Source of the DNA: JBOFWL01 sp051653605
GTDB taxonomy: Bacteria > Spirochaetota > Brevinematia > Brevinematales > Brevinemataceae
Assembly (NCBI GenBank): GCA_051653605.1
Contig: JBOFWL010000145.1
Location: 62,001 to 126,000, forward strand
Direction of reading: 5' to 3'
Length of the DNA stretch: 64,000 bases
Positions 33,848 to 42,728 of this stretch are shown in pieces. The notes under the pieces are model-generated. The model was not told the DNA's origin. It did no database searches and worked only from the letters and a program-made list of their open reading frames with translations. Within the stretch, counting starts at the first letter, position 1. Each line of letters starts with the position of its first letter. The position numbers and the translations under genes were made by a program.

Positions 33848-34588
33848 ATGATAAAAAAATATTCTATACAAAAACTTTCGCTCAATAGTATTCATGCCGA
33901 TACCGTTGTTAATCTTACTTTTGCTTTAGGTGGCATCTCTCATATTGTGGGTGTCGATAATTGTATGTCTCGTCTTCGTATTACGCTTTCTGCCCAACCC
34001 TCTACAGAAGATAGAGATTTTCTCTCTCTAGGGGCTTTAGGCATTGTCCGAGCTTCAGATCAGATCCATCTTATCTATGGTACGTCTTCAATTGCAATTA
34101 AAGATGCATTTTTACACCTACTTAATATCTATCGCAATCCTCGCGCACTCTCATTAATTGCCTCTCTTGGAGGGGTTGATAATATTGCCGAACTGTCTAT
34201 TCAAAATAATGAGGTTAATATCCAGCTTAATGCACCACCTAACACCAATTTAGATCCCTCATTGATACGAAATGGCCTTTTTATTACTATAAATTCTCAA
34301 GAAAACCCTATATCTGCGGCAGAAATCCAACATACTATTATTTTCTGGAATCTTCTCTTAGCAAATATTATTTTCGAGTTGGTACAGCCACTAGGCATAA
34401 AAAAAGTCAGTGCCTGTCGTTCACGTCTTCGAATTAGTATTTCATCTACAGAAGATCCAAAGCTTTCATTCCCTTTTCTTCATGTAAAACCAACACCTTT
34501 TGACAGCAATGAACAAGAATTACAATTACCTCTACTAAGCTCTCGGGGGGAAGACTATGTCAATCTCCTCAACCGCCTTTTAAAATAA
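33848..34588 (+). CDS. Soluble protein with repeated PTS EIIB(Glc)-like domains (246 aa)
   Basis: Residues 20-95 match the EIIB domain of glucose-type PTS permeases: LTFALGGISHIVGVDNCMSRLRITL, shown here as GGISHIVGVDNCMSRLRI with Cys39 at the phosphorylation position, then LGALGIVRASDQIHLIYG. A second repeat (about 102-160, SLGGVDNIAELSIQNNEVNI) lacks the Cys. A third (about 170-200, KKVSACRSRLRISIS) has Cys190. No EIIC membrane domain or EIIA is attached or adjacent, so this is not a normal sugar permease; a phosphorylation-responsive regulator is a reasonable inference. ATG 33848 is chosen because the earlier in-frame ATG at 33818 lies inside the promoter. Confidence 0.68.
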   Translation: MIKKYSIQKLSLNSIHADTVVNLTFALGGISHIVGVDNCMSRLRITLSAQPSTEDRDFLSLGALGIVRASDQIHLIYGTSSIAIKDAFLHLLNIYRNPRALSLIASLGGVDNIAELSIQNNEVNIQLNAPPNTNLDPSLIRNGLFITINSQENPISAAEIQHTIIFWNLLLANIIFELVQPLGIKKVSACRSRLRISISSTEDPKLSFPFLHVKPTPFDSNEQELQLPLLSSRGEDYVNLLNRLLK

Positions 34589-34607
34589 GAATTTAAAACA
34601 GAATAAA

Positions 34608-34636
34608 AAACACGGTCATAAAGACCGTGTTTCTTG
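34608..34636. terminator. Bidirectional terminator
   Basis: Stem AAACACGGTC (34608-34617) / GACCGTGTTT (34623-34632), 5-nt loop, between convergent genes. Confidence 0.85.
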
Positions 34637-34639
34637 ATT

Positions 34640-35116
34640 TTATTTACCAGTATTAGTATATTGCCAAGTCACAGGATAAATAGGCGTGGTATACATATGA
34701 TTGTCATCACTTGAAACCACGTTTTGAGAGTTGATTTGAACGGCAAAAGGAGATGAAAAAGCCTGAGAAGATGCATCTCTATCCGAAATAACGTAGCGGT
34801 AAACATTAAGATTTGTTGTAGTACCCAACATATAAGGTACATATAAGTCGATACTCACCGTATTTTCTGACAACATTGCATTAGTAGAATTAGCAATAAA
34901 TGAGCCTCTCTGATCGCGTAGCTGTTTACGGGAACGAGTAAAAACTTCGGGAGTAAACTTGAGATCTCCTTTTGTCACTCTCACTCTTACCATAAGCATA
35001 ACTCTACCAGTTTGTACTGGAACAAACTCAACCGGTTCTGGCGTTGGCTTAGCTTTTTTGGCGCATGAGGCAAGAACTAAAACTACTAAAACGACGGAAT
35101 ATCGAAAAATCTTCAT
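34640..35116 (-). CDS. Lipoprotein of unknown function (158 aa)
   Basis: ATG 35116 follows AAGGGGG. The signal peptide MKIFRYSVVLVVLVLASC ends in a lipobox with Cys18. A Lys/Pro linker (AKKAKPTPEPVEF) leads to a beta-rich domain (GRVMLMVRVRVTKGDLKF, VSIDLYVPYMLGTTTNL). The short linker and small domain suggest a periplasmic or surface-anchored protein. No known family seen. It is monocistronic with a shared terminator. Confidence 0.72.
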   Translation of the reverse strand: MKIFRYSVVLVVLVLASCAKKAKPTPEPVEFVPVQTGRVMLMVRVRVTKGDLKFTPEVFTRSRKQLRDQRGSFIANSTNAMLSENTVSIDLYVPYMLGTTTNLNVYRYVISDRDASSQAFSSPFAVQINSQNVVSSDDNHMYTTPIYPVTWQYTNTGK

Positions 35117-35313
35117 AGGATCCCCCTTCCTTTTCAATTTATTTCTAAAGAAACATTAGTTATCTATTGTGTAACCTCTTACATAATATAATTATTCAAC
35201 ATCTTATCTAAAAATAAGATTTCCCCACCATTATACAAGCTATATCACTTTTTATCAAATTTTATATCATTTCGATTTGTCTAATAAAAAAAATTGGTTT
35301 TCATAGGAAAATC

Positions 35314-35343
35314 TTGACAAAACATAGGGTATGACCATATACT
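35314..35343 (+). promoter_or_regulatory. Promoter of fba
   Basis: TTGACA (35314-35319), 18 nt, TATACT (35338-35343): near consensus, as expected for a glycolytic gene. Confidence 0.75.
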
Positions 35344-35381
35344 ATTAGCAAATAGAAATCATTATATACAAGGAGTTTTTC

Positions 35382-36383
35382 ATGCACTACAAAGAACTTG
35401 GTTTTGTCAACACTCAAAAGATGTTTGAGGTTGCTGTTAAAGATAAATTCGCCGTTCCTGCTTTTAATTTCAACAATATGGAACAAATTCAAGCGATTAT
35501 TATGGCTTGTGTTGAGGTTCAATCACCTGTTATTCTTCAAGTTTCTAAAGGGGCACGTGAATACGCAAACGAAGTTCTTCTTTCATGGATGGGGCGTGGC
35601 GCTATCGAAATGATGAAAGCTTATGCTAAAAAACTTGGTGTTGGCGAAATCCCTGTTGCTCTTCACCTCGACCATGGCGATACTTTTGAAACTTGTGTAT
35701 CTTGTATTGAGGGCGGATTCTCTTCTGTTATGATTGATGGTTCACACCTCCCCTACGAAGAAAATGTAGCACTCTGTACAAAAGTAGTTGAGTATGCGCA
35801 TAAACACGACGTTACCGTCGAAGGCGAGCTCGGCGTTCTTGCTGGTGTTGAAGACGAAGTTTCTCACGAGCATGGCACCTACACTCAACCCGAAGAAGTC
35901 CAAGATTTCGTCAGCAAAACAAAAGTTGACTCCCTTGCGATTGCTATTGGTACCTCTCACGGGGCTTACAAATTCAAACCTGGTCAAAACCCTGAAATCC
36001 GTATGGATATTCTTTCTGAAATCGAAAGCAAAATCCCTGGGTTTCCTATTGTTCTGCACGGTTCTTCTTCTGTTCCTCAAGATGCAGTTGCGATGATCAA
36101 CAAATTCGGTGGAAAAATCGAAGATTCTATGGGAATTCCCGAAGAGCAACTCTTCAAAGCTTCTCACTCAGCTGTATGTAAAATCAATATCGACTCCGAT
36201 TCTCGTTTGGTGATGACAGCTCATGTCCGTCGCGTCTTTGCTGAAAAACCCGGCGAATTCGATCCACGTAAATATCTCGGGCCAGCTCGCGATGCCATGA
36301 AAGAAATGTACAAACACAAATGTGAAAAAGTTCTCAATTCTGCTGGTAAAGCGCCTCTCATTATGAAAGCAATGGGTAAATAA
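35382..36383 (+). CDS. fba: Class II fructose-1,6-bisphosphate aldolase
   Basis: Zinc-dependent aldolase of glycolysis and gluconeogenesis. The 333-aa protein has VPAFNFNNMEQIQAII, the zinc segment VALHLDHGDTFE, SVMIDGSHLPYEEN, VEGELGVLAGVEDE, AIAIGTSHGAYKF and LHGSSSVPQ. It has its own strong promoter, AAGGAG before the ATG, and a terminator, so it is a single-gene unit. Confidence 0.97.
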   Translation: MHYKELGFVNTQKMFEVAVKDKFAVPAFNFNNMEQIQAIIMACVEVQSPVILQVSKGAREYANEVLLSWMGRGAIEMMKAYAKKLGVGEIPVALHLDHGDTFETCVSCIEGGFSSVMIDGSHLPYEENVALCTKVVEYAHKHDVTVEGELGVLAGVEDEVSHEHGTYTQPEEVQDFVSKTKVDSLAIAIGTSHGAYKFKPGQNPEIRMDILSEIESKIPGFPIVLHGSSSVPQDAVAMINKFGGKIEDSMGIPEEQLFKASHSAVCKINIDSDSRLVMTAHVRRVFAEKPGEFDPRKYLGPARDAMKEMYKHKCEKVLNSAGKAPLIMKAMGK

Positions 36384-36387
36384 TTAA

Positions 36388-36420
36388 AATCCCCCTCCTA
36401 ACGGAGGGGGTTTCTTTTTT
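36388..36420. terminator. Terminator of fba
   Basis: CCCCCTCC (36391-36398) / GGAGGGGG (36403-36410), loop TAAC, then TTTCTTTTTT. The flanking A-rich side could also serve the convergent RNase H gene. Confidence 0.9.
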
Positions 36421-36431
36421 AATGATAAGGT

Positions 36432-37100
36432 CTACCTCTCGCAGGCAGCCTTGGCTAATTTATCGGCACGGTTATTAAAAGGATGCCCCGTATGTGCAGC
36501 AACCTTATGCCACTTAATGCTTATTCCTTTATATTGCATGAGTTTAGCCACATAATATTGAGCAATAGGGCTTTGAGGTTTCCATTTTCCAGTCGCCCAG
36601 TATTCAAGCCCATTGTAATCAAAAAATATTGTTAGGCTTTTAATTCCTTTATCCAGAGCAAATTGAAGAGCCTCCAGTACAGCAGTGACTTCGCCCGCAA
36701 TTTGGCGAGCGCTATCTTCGGCGTTCATATCGACTACGGCTCCTCCCTCAAACAAAATCGTTTCTCCTTCTGCAAGAACAAGCCCCCAAGCACACTTAGC
36801 ATTCAAAAAAGAGCCATCCACATAAGCACATACACCCTTTACTAAGGCTTCATTTGGATAAACAAAGCGATGCCAGAGACGCTCTATATCCTCTATATTG
36901 CCTTTGTATTCGTGGGTTCCAATAGAAAAACTACCCTTTGAAGGCTTGTGATACAAAATAATAGCGCCTTGTGGCAAACGAATTTTGCAATTATAATCGC
37001 GGAAAGAGTTTTCATCTAGCGTTGCAGAAATTTGATTATTCTCCAAAAAAGAAATAAACTCACCCGATTTTTTAGCAAGTTCGTTTCGGCTGATCGTCAT
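36432..37100 (-). CDS. Ribonuclease H family protein
   Basis: The C-terminal RNase H fold (about residues 90-220) carries the acidic catalytic set: AYVDGSF (Asp), AGEVTAVLEAL (Glu), FFDYNGLEYW (Asp) and NNRADKLAKAA (Asp). It would cut RNA in RNA-DNA hybrids. The N-terminal 85 aa (MTISRNELAKKSGEFISFLE) are extra relative to a minimal RNase HI and may aid substrate binding; they do not look like a standard HBD. The frame is open to 37247, but ATG 37100 follows GAGAGGA and a promoter lies between, so the protein is 222 aa. Confidence 0.85.
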   Translation of the reverse strand: MTISRNELAKKSGEFISFLENNQISATLDENSFRDYNCKIRLPQGAIILYHKPSKGSFSIGTHEYKGNIEDIERLWHRFVYPNEALVKGVCAYVDGSFLNAKCAWGLVLAEGETILFEGGAVVDMNAEDSARQIAGEVTAVLEALQFALDKGIKSLTIFFDYNGLEYWATGKWKPQSPIAQYYVAKLMQYKGISIKWHKVAAHTGHPFNNRADKLAKAACER

Positions 37101-37124
37101 AAAATTCCTCTCATTTTGGTGATC

Positions 37125-37153
37125 ATTATAGCAAGAATTCAGTCGAAAAGCAA
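37125..37153 (-). promoter_or_regulatory. Promoter of the RNase H gene
   Basis: On the minus strand, TTGCTT (37153 to 37148), 17 nt, TATAAT (37130 to 37125), with a TGC just ahead of the -10 (extended -10). Confidence 0.7.
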
Positions 37154-37171
37154 CCGCTTTTTTGTCAAGGG

Positions 37172-37200
37172 TTGACTTTTTAAGATGGAATTGGTACAAT
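37172..37200 (+). promoter_or_regulatory. Promoter of fabZ-fabD
   Basis: TTGACT (37172-37177), 17 nt, TACAAT (37195-37200). Confidence 0.7.
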
Positions 37201-37226
37201 GTATGAAACTTTTTTGGAGTATTATT

Positions 37227-37736
37227 ATGAGTGAAAAGAAATTTCACGATATCAAAGATATTATGGATCTATTACCCCATCGTTTTCCCATGCTTTTAGT
37301 CGATCGCATCGTCGAAGTCAATGATGAAGACGGTTCTGGCTATAAAAATGTAACCATTAACGAAGATTTTTTCAATGGACATTTTCCTGGGGCCCCCGTT
37401 ATGCCTGGAGTACTTATTGTCGAAGGCATGGCTCAATGTAGCGGATATATCGCTCTTTCTCAACTAAAAAAACGCTATCCTAAACTCAATACCGAGGGAA
37501 TTTTAATGTTCTTTATGGGGATTGATGGAGTGAAATTCCGCCGCCCCGTTGTTCCTGGAGATCGCCTTGATTATAAAGTCTTTGTTACCAAACGTCGTGA
37601 AAGCATCGATAAAAGTGGAAAATCATTTACTCGAGTGATTAATTCTTTTGAAGTTAAAGCTTTTGTGGATGGTGATTTAGCCTGTGAATGCACACTCAAC
37701 GCCATGATGACCCCAAAAGAAGGATCGATTGCATAG
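37227..37736 (+). CDS. fabZ: 3-hydroxyacyl-ACP dehydratase
   Basis: Dehydrates 3-hydroxyacyl-ACP to trans-2-enoyl-ACP in type II fatty acid synthesis. The 169-aa protein has MDLLPHRFPMLLVDRIVE, the catalytic-His motif FNGHFPGAPVMPGVL and the Glu segment IVEGMAQCSGYIA. ATG 37227 follows GGAG at 7-8 nt, and upstream codons overlap the promoter. fabD follows after 9 bp. Confidence 0.95.
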   Translation: MSEKKFHDIKDIMDLLPHRFPMLLVDRIVEVNDEDGSGYKNVTINEDFFNGHFPGAPVMPGVLIVEGMAQCSGYIALSQLKKRYPKLNTEGILMFFMGIDGVKFRRPVVPGDRLDYKVFVTKRRESIDKSGKSFTRVINSFEVKAFVDGDLACECTLNAMMTPKEGSIA

Positions 37737-37745
37737 GAGCGACAA

Positions 37746-38642
37746 ATGGTTTTCTTTTTTCCAGGACAAGGCACTCAATCGGTAGGCATGGGCAGTAATT
37801 TACTCGACAAATACCCTTCAGTTGCCCAACCTATGTTCGAGCAAGCAAACGATATTTTAGGATTCAACCTTCAAAAACTCTGTCTCGAAGGCCCCGAAGA
37901 CATCCTCACCGACACAAAAAACGCTCAACCGGCAATTCTTACCGTGCAAGCGATCATCCTCGAGCTACTAAAGGCCAAAAATATCAAGCCTAAAGCTGCT
38001 GCTGGCCACTCTTTAGGAGAGATTTCAGCCCTTATGGCTGCCGAAGTGCTATCTTTTGAAGACGCGCTCAGGCTTGTGCAAAAGCGTGGAGCCCTTATGA
38101 GCAGCGCCGACCCCGATAAAAAAGGGGGAATGAGTGCTATTCTGGGCTTAAGCGACGAACAAGTTATCGCTATTTGTAAAGAAGCCTCTCAAACAGCCTA
38201 CTGCGAGCCTGTCAATTTTAATGCTCCAGGGCAAGTAGTTATTTCAGGCCTTAAAGAAGGATGCGCCAAAGCAGGTGAGCTAGCATCAACAGAAGGAGCA
38301 AAGGTTGTTCACCTCGTTGTTGGAGGAGCATTCCATTCTAAGCTGATGGAAAATGCTGCTAACGAATTTGCAACTTACGTTAAGGGAATCACGTTCAAGC
38401 AAGGTATATGCCCCGTTGTCTCAAACGTCACTGCCGAGTTTTATTCAGCAGATGAAGCAAGTATTCTTCTTCCCAAGCAAATTGCTAGCCCTGTGCGTTG
38501 GGTTGAGTCTGTTCATTATCTTAAAAATAAAGGATTTAGCGAAGGAGTTGAATTAAGTTCCTCTCCTGTTATCCGTGGGCTCATCCGCAAAATTGACTCA
38601 TCTTTTAGTATATCTTCTTTTGAAAAACTACTAGAAGCCTAA
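37746..38642 (+). CDS. fabD: Malonyl-CoA:ACP transacylase
   Basis: Transfers malonyl groups from CoA to ACP for fatty acid elongation. The 298-aa protein starts MVFFFPGQGTQSVGMG and has the active-site serine in AAGHSLGEISALMAAE, the Arg segment RLVQKRGALM and the catalytic His in VGGAFHSKLM. TAGGAGCGAC lies before the ATG. It forms a two-gene operon with fabZ ending at a clear terminator. Confidence 0.96.
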   Translation: MVFFFPGQGTQSVGMGSNLLDKYPSVAQPMFEQANDILGFNLQKLCLEGPEDILTDTKNAQPAILTVQAIILELLKAKNIKPKAAAGHSLGEISALMAAEVLSFEDALRLVQKRGALMSSADPDKKGGMSAILGLSDEQVIAICKEASQTAYCEPVNFNAPGQVVISGLKEGCAKAGELASTEGAKVVHLVVGGAFHSKLMENAANEFATYVKGITFKQGICPVVSNVTAEFYSADEASILLPKQIASPVRWVESVHYLKNKGFSEGVELSSSPVIRGLIRKIDSSFSISSFEKLLEA

Positions 38643-38660
38643 TATCTTTTTTTCAATCAA

Positions 38661-38690
38661 AAAACCCCCAAAAAATGGGGGTTTTATTTT
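38661..38690. terminator. Bidirectional terminator after fabD
   Basis: Ten-bp stem AAAACCCCCA (38661-38670) / TGGGGGTTTT (38676-38685), then ATTTTT. Confidence 0.9.
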
Positions 38691-39022
38691 TATAATTGAG
38701 GAACATGAACATCTGCATTTGAAAAATTTGTTGATTTCAGTTTAGGAGCAATATATTTATCGAAAACTTTTCTCAAAGTTTGCTCGGAAACCCTAGTATG
38801 CTCGCCCACTGAAGGAGCTTTCACACTAATGATATTAAATATATCTTTATTTCCGCGACAATAAAAAAGGCACCGATCTTTATATAGGCGTTCTAGGAAA
38901 ACATAGGCTTGTTTCTGGCGCTCAAAAGAAATTCTATCCCAGTCGGATGCATCAAGCCATATAATACAGAATTTCAGCGGGGCAGGAACAGCAACCTCAC
39001 CTACAGAAACATCTAGATCCAT
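38690..39022 (-). CDS. Small hypothetical protein (110 aa)
   Basis: AAGGGGG precedes ATG 39022 and a promoter lies at 39055-39084. The protein has no signal peptide; a hydrophobic strand (LKFCIIWLDASDWDRISF) is followed by a helical and charged region (QTLRKVFDKYIAPKLKS). No family recognised. It lies downstream of the polysaccharide operon but has its own promoter. Confidence 0.65.
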   Translation of the reverse strand: MDLDVSVGEVAVPAPLKFCIIWLDASDWDRISFERQKQAYVFLERLYKDRCLFYCRGNKDIFNIISVKAPSVGEHTRVSEQTLRKVFDKYIAPKLKSTNFSNADVHVPQL

Positions 39023-39054
39023 TATTTTACCCCCTTCTTTTGCTAACTTACTTA

Positions 39055-39084
39055 AGTATAACTGCTTTCGTCAGGCTTTGTAAA
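39055..39084 (-). promoter_or_regulatory. Promoter of the 110-aa gene
   Basis: On the minus strand, TTTACA (39084 to 39079), 18 nt, TATACT (39060 to 39055). Confidence 0.5.
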
Positions 39085-39086
39085 GA

Positions 39087-40244
39087 TTATTTTAAATAAA
39101 GTTCTACTAATTTTTCAGCAATTTTTTTAGCCCCGCCGGCTTCACCCATGCGTTCTAGCCCTACAGCACCTCTAGTTTCTCTTAACTCTTTATTTATGAG
39201 GAGCTCGTTGAGTATTTTCGTCACTCCTTCGGGAACATCTTGCACGTAAATAAAGGCATCCCCTAAAAGTTTCTGATATTCTTCCATTCGAGGCTTTGAG
39301 CTCTGAGGCCCTGTGCCGATAAAGCTAACAATAGGCTTACCCAAACCAACAATTTGATCGCCAACTGTCCCTGCCAAGCTAATAGCGGTAATACAACCCA
39401 GAGCAACGCTATCAAATTCAGACCCACTATAAACATAGACTTTACTAGAGCCGTGTTTCCAATAATTTCCCTCTTTCTGCCAATTGCGACTGAAAAATAT
39501 CTTCTCCATTTTTTCTGGATTAAGAACCGATGCCTGCACCAAAGCCCAATGCACCGGCTTATGAATACGTTCTACCACTGACAAAATCTTATAAAAATTT
39601 CCATAGCTTTCTTCTCTACTGCCAGGAAGCAGAGCAACAATAGGGCTATCTGCCGTTAACGGTTTTGCCGATGAAGAAAGCAAATCTTGCATTAAATTAC
39701 CATGATATTCAGCATTAATCCCAAAATTCTGGAAGTTTTTTGCGGTCTTTTCATCTCTGGGGAAAGAAATTGTTGCATATTTTTTAATATATTTTTTTTC
39801 AATTTTAAAATGAGGTTGAATATAGTCACTTTTTGCGGTGGGGATGAAAATGCAAGGCACTTTCTTCCGTTTGAGAGCAGGTATGGCCGTTGCAAGAAGT
39901 AAAAAGTCTCCCACCACTACAACCATTGATAAACCATTATCAGCCCATTGTTTAACAAAATTTGATAATCGAAAAGGGCCTCTAAAAACCCCTGCGAATA
40001 GATCAGAGAAAAAACCTTTTATCGAACGTGTAGGAAAACCACCAGAAGGGCTTATACCACCAGAATAGAATGTGGCAAAGCGTTTATCTTGATACCAATG
40101 CCCCGAGCTAACCAACGAGCCTCCAACAAAAAAATAGTCGTCAACATTATCGCCCAAAGCAAGCCTCATTTGATCCATTAATGTTGAGGCCATCATCTCT
40201 TCCGCATAACCATTAGCTATCACACAAATAATCTTTTTAGTCAT
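39087..40244 (-). CDS. Lipid-A-disaccharide-synthase-related glycosyltransferase
   Basis: The 385-aa protein has landmarks of the LpxB-related family known from cyanobacteria and others (TIGR03492 type): VIANGYAEEMMAS, SPSGGFPTRSIKG, VVVGDFLLLATAIPAL, FIPTAKSDYIQPHF, VALLPGSREESYGNFYKIL and GTVGDQIVGLGKPIVSF. GT-B fold. True LpxB makes the lipid A disaccharide; this branch has no settled reaction. As the last gene of the murE-polysaccharide operon (8-bp overlap with the ligase-like gene), it probably glycosylates a lipid carrier or glycolipid. Confidence 0.72.
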   Translation of the reverse strand: MTKKIICVIANGYAEEMMASTLMDQMRLALGDNVDDYFFVGGSLVSSGHWYQDKRFATFYSGGISPSGGFPTRSIKGFFSDLFAGVFRGPFRLSNFVKQWADNGLSMVVVVGDFLLLATAIPALKRKKVPCIFIPTAKSDYIQPHFKIEKKYIKKYATISFPRDEKTAKNFQNFGINAEYHGNLMQDLLSSSAKPLTADSPIVALLPGSREESYGNFYKILSVVERIHKPVHWALVQASVLNPEKMEKIFFSRNWQKEGNYWKHGSSKVYVYSGSEFDSVALGCITAISLAGTVGDQIVGLGKPIVSFIGTGPQSSKPRMEEYQKLLGDAFIYVQDVPEGVTKILNELLINKELRETRGAVGLERMGEAGGAKKIAEKLVELYLK

Positions 40245-41658
40245 TTTTTTCCTCCAATGGCGATGTTCCCACCGCTAGCAGAACCATAAAAAGTGATGAA
40301 CTCCATAAAAAATAGAGCCAATTATCAAAAAGGCCTGTAACAAGCCACGAACTAAACATTATAAAAATTAAATCTTTACTATGCTGCCTTTCTCTCTGCC
40401 AGAGGATTATTCCTATTTGAACCATCAACAGTATAAATACTATAAGTGCTATAATCCCCATTTCAAATCCTATGGAGAGAAAAAGTTGATGGAGATAATC
40501 AGGGAGGGTATCGTCATTTTTGATGCGTCGAAAATAGGGCCCAAAATTCATCAATCCTATGCCTTTAAGAAACGATACCGCACCTTCATGCCATTGCTCT
40601 AATGCAAACTGATATTGGAAAATCCTATTTTGAAACGTCCCCGTCTCCCAAGGGCGATGTAAAATACTTCTCCATTTATCAAAACGCTGCAAAAACTGAT
40701 AAATAACACCACCAGAAAGGAGTATTCCTCCTCCCAAAAAAGGAAGAAATCGGCGATATTGGCGATTAGATAGCACATAAAACATCAAAAATACCGCGCT
40801 TACCAGCACAAACAGCACGGCATTACGAGATAATGTGGCGAAAACACCTACAAGAGCCATTATCATCCCCACTATTAAGGTTATTCTCTCTATTTTTGAT
40901 TTGATATAAGGAAAAATAATTAATAAAGCCCAACATGCAAGGCTTAAAAATGCACTAGAGTGCGTCGGCCATTGCCCATACAACGATGCCATCCCAAAGG
41001 AATTGCCAAAACCTGTATGGTAAGGAAATTGGAAAATTAACACATCAATTCTGAAGGGGAAGGCTTTGTAGTGCCAAAGAGAAAAAATTACTGTAACCAC
41101 TATGGAGAGGCTCATCAACACCCCTACTCTGGGTAATAATACCGACAAACGCCCTTTTAGCAAACCTGTAGAGTTATAAACCGCAAAGAAATACAAGGCA
41201 TAAAGCACCAAACCAATAACAGCCCCGAAAGATAAGAATACACTTTCTATAGCAAAAAAACTTACTACCAAAGCGATCAGAATAAGCAACAAAAACAGCC
41301 CTAAAATAGATGATTTCCAATAAAGTTTACCTTTTTTTAGAGCGTAAACTATTGTCGCAACGGATGCACAGACCAAAGAAATCCAAAAACCATCAGAAAG
41401 AGGAGAAAGAATCGCTGCCAACATGATTAATACCTCTAGCCAAGGGGCAGGGGATACGTCGTGGACAGCTTTTCTAGCGATCATGATCAATCCAAACAGC
41501 AAAATAATGAAGATTGGTAGCGAAATCCATAAAGGAATACTAACAACACCTTGAATAACGGGGAAAAAGTTGGTAGAAATACCCAATAAAAAGAAAACAA
41601 GAGCAAATAGGGAAATCATTTGTAATTCTGGGCGTTTCAAGCTAAGTTTAAGGTTCAT
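40237..41658 (-). CDS. O-antigen ligase / polymerase-like membrane protein
   Basis: A 473-aa polytopic protein with about 11-12 transmembrane helices and a long external loop at about residues 190-250. The segment VFATLSRNAVLFVLVSAVFL and the loop with PWETGTFQNRIFQYQFALEQ fit the O-antigen ligase / Wzy C (PF04932-like) pattern. Family members join O-antigen to lipid A core, polymerise repeat units, or attach glycans to proteins. Position among glycan genes supports the call. It overlaps the upstream glycosyltransferase by 4 bp. Confidence 0.78.
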   Translation of the reverse strand: MNLKLSLKRPELQMISLFALVFFLLGISTNFFPVIQGVVSIPLWISLPIFIILLFGLIMIARKAVHDVSPAPWLEVLIMLAAILSPLSDGFWISLVCASVATIVYALKKGKLYWKSSILGLFLLLILIALVVSFFAIESVFLSFGAVIGLVLYALYFFAVYNSTGLLKGRLSVLLPRVGVLMSLSIVVTVIFSLWHYKAFPFRIDVLIFQFPYHTGFGNSFGMASLYGQWPTHSSAFLSLACWALLIIFPYIKSKIERITLIVGMIMALVGVFATLSRNAVLFVLVSAVFLMFYVLSNRQYRRFLPFLGGGILLSGGVIYQFLQRFDKWRSILHRPWETGTFQNRIFQYQFALEQWHEGAVSFLKGIGLMNFGPYFRRIKNDDTLPDYLHQLFLSIGFEMGIIALIVFILLMVQIGIILWQRERQHSKDLIFIMFSSWLVTGLFDNWLYFLWSSSLFMVLLAVGTSPLEEKND

Positions 41659-42728
41659 CGACTATACTCCTCGAGTAATTGAAAAAACTGATCCATCGTA
41701 TTCTTTTTAGAAAACATTGCCGCCCTCTCTCTGCCCGCAAGAATAAGTTCTTCTCTTAAGGATGGTGTTTCGTACAATAAACGCATCTTCTTAAAAATAT
41801 CATCATCGTCATGAGGATCCGCATACAAAGCCGCTTTCTGGCAAATTTCTCTGTGTGCTGGAATATCCGATACCAAAACCGGACACCCTGCATTCATTGC
41901 CTCAAGCGCCGGGAGCCCAAATCCCTCATAAAAAGAAACGCTACAAAAAAACAATGCCTTCTGATATAGGTTTGCAAGCTCATCATCGCTGCATCGCCCA
42001 AGTAATTGTAAATTAGGGGTTTGAGAAAGAGGCTGCCACTGCGGGTCGCTGGCGAAAAGGCTGCTTGCTCCCCCAGCTACTTTTAAGTGAAGATTTTGAG
42101 AAGAATCGAATTGAGTAAAGGCTCGAACTAAAGCAGGATAATTCTTTCTTGGTTCTATACTTGCAACAGCAAGAATGAAGTTTTCTTTGTCGAGTTTAGG
42201 TTGATGGCGTAGATTTTCAAAGCGATTACCAACCCACGATGACAGAACATGCACTTTATCAGGAGAGATTTCAAAGTTTTTTAAGATTTCATAGCGAGAA
42301 AACTGGCTTACAGTCATCACAAATCGAGAATTTTTAATCATTTTGGGAATCATTGTGCGATAATAAAGCCTAAAAGAAGGGGAAAACCACTCTGGGTGAG
42401 CTAAAAATGCTGTATCATGGATCATTATTGCTTGATTCTTCAAAAAAACAGGTGCTGTATTGCCAAAATTGAGCAAAAAACCATCCTTGGCAAGCATAGG
42501 AAGAACCATTTGCTCCCAGAAAATATTATAAGGCTTTATAGAGAATACTTCTTTGGCATCTAGTTGCATCGCCTTATCTTGATGAATTGGCTTTGGTGGA
42601 GTCCAAATTTTTGTGTTTGGGTATGCAGCCTTTATTTCTGTTGCATATTGATAGGCAATACGCTGCACTCCCGTTAAATTTTGACTCAAAAAACGCCCAT
42701 TTATCATTGGTGTCATCATATTCCTCAT
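41655..42728 (-). CDS. Family 4 glycosyltransferase (WbaZ/mannosyltransferase-like)
   Basis: GT-B enzyme with INGRFLSQNLTGVQRIAYQY at the N-terminus, VASIEPRKNYPALVRAF at the domain boundary and the donor-site motif SFYEGFGLPALEAMNAGCPV (E-x7-E). That pattern is typical of retaining GT4 transferases acting on activated hexoses. The nominal ATG 42728 lies in the previous stop; because GAGGA sits just inside, ATG 42716 may be the real start. The sugar donor cannot be told. Confidence 0.82.
   Translation of the reverse strand: MRNMMTPMINGRFLSQNLTGVQRIAYQYATEIKAAYPNTKIWTPPKPIHQDKAMQLDAKEVFSIKPYNIFWEQMVLPMLAKDGFLLNFGNTAPVFLKNQAIMIHDTAFLAHPEWFSPSFRLYYRTMIPKMIKNSRFVMTVSQFSRYEILKNFEISPDKVHVLSSWVGNRFENLRHQPKLDKENFILAVASIEPRKNYPALVRAFTQFDSSQNLHLKVAGGASSLFASDPQWQPLSQTPNLQLLGRCSDDELANLYQKALFFCSVSFYEGFGLPALEAMNAGCPVLVSDIPAHREICQKAALYADPHDDDDIFKKMRLLYETPSLREELILAGRERAAMFSKKNTMDQFFQLLEEYSR

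Noticed and set aside
35742..36167. 141-aa minus-strand ORF inside fba
   Set aside because: Antisense shadow of the strongly conserved aldolase gene.
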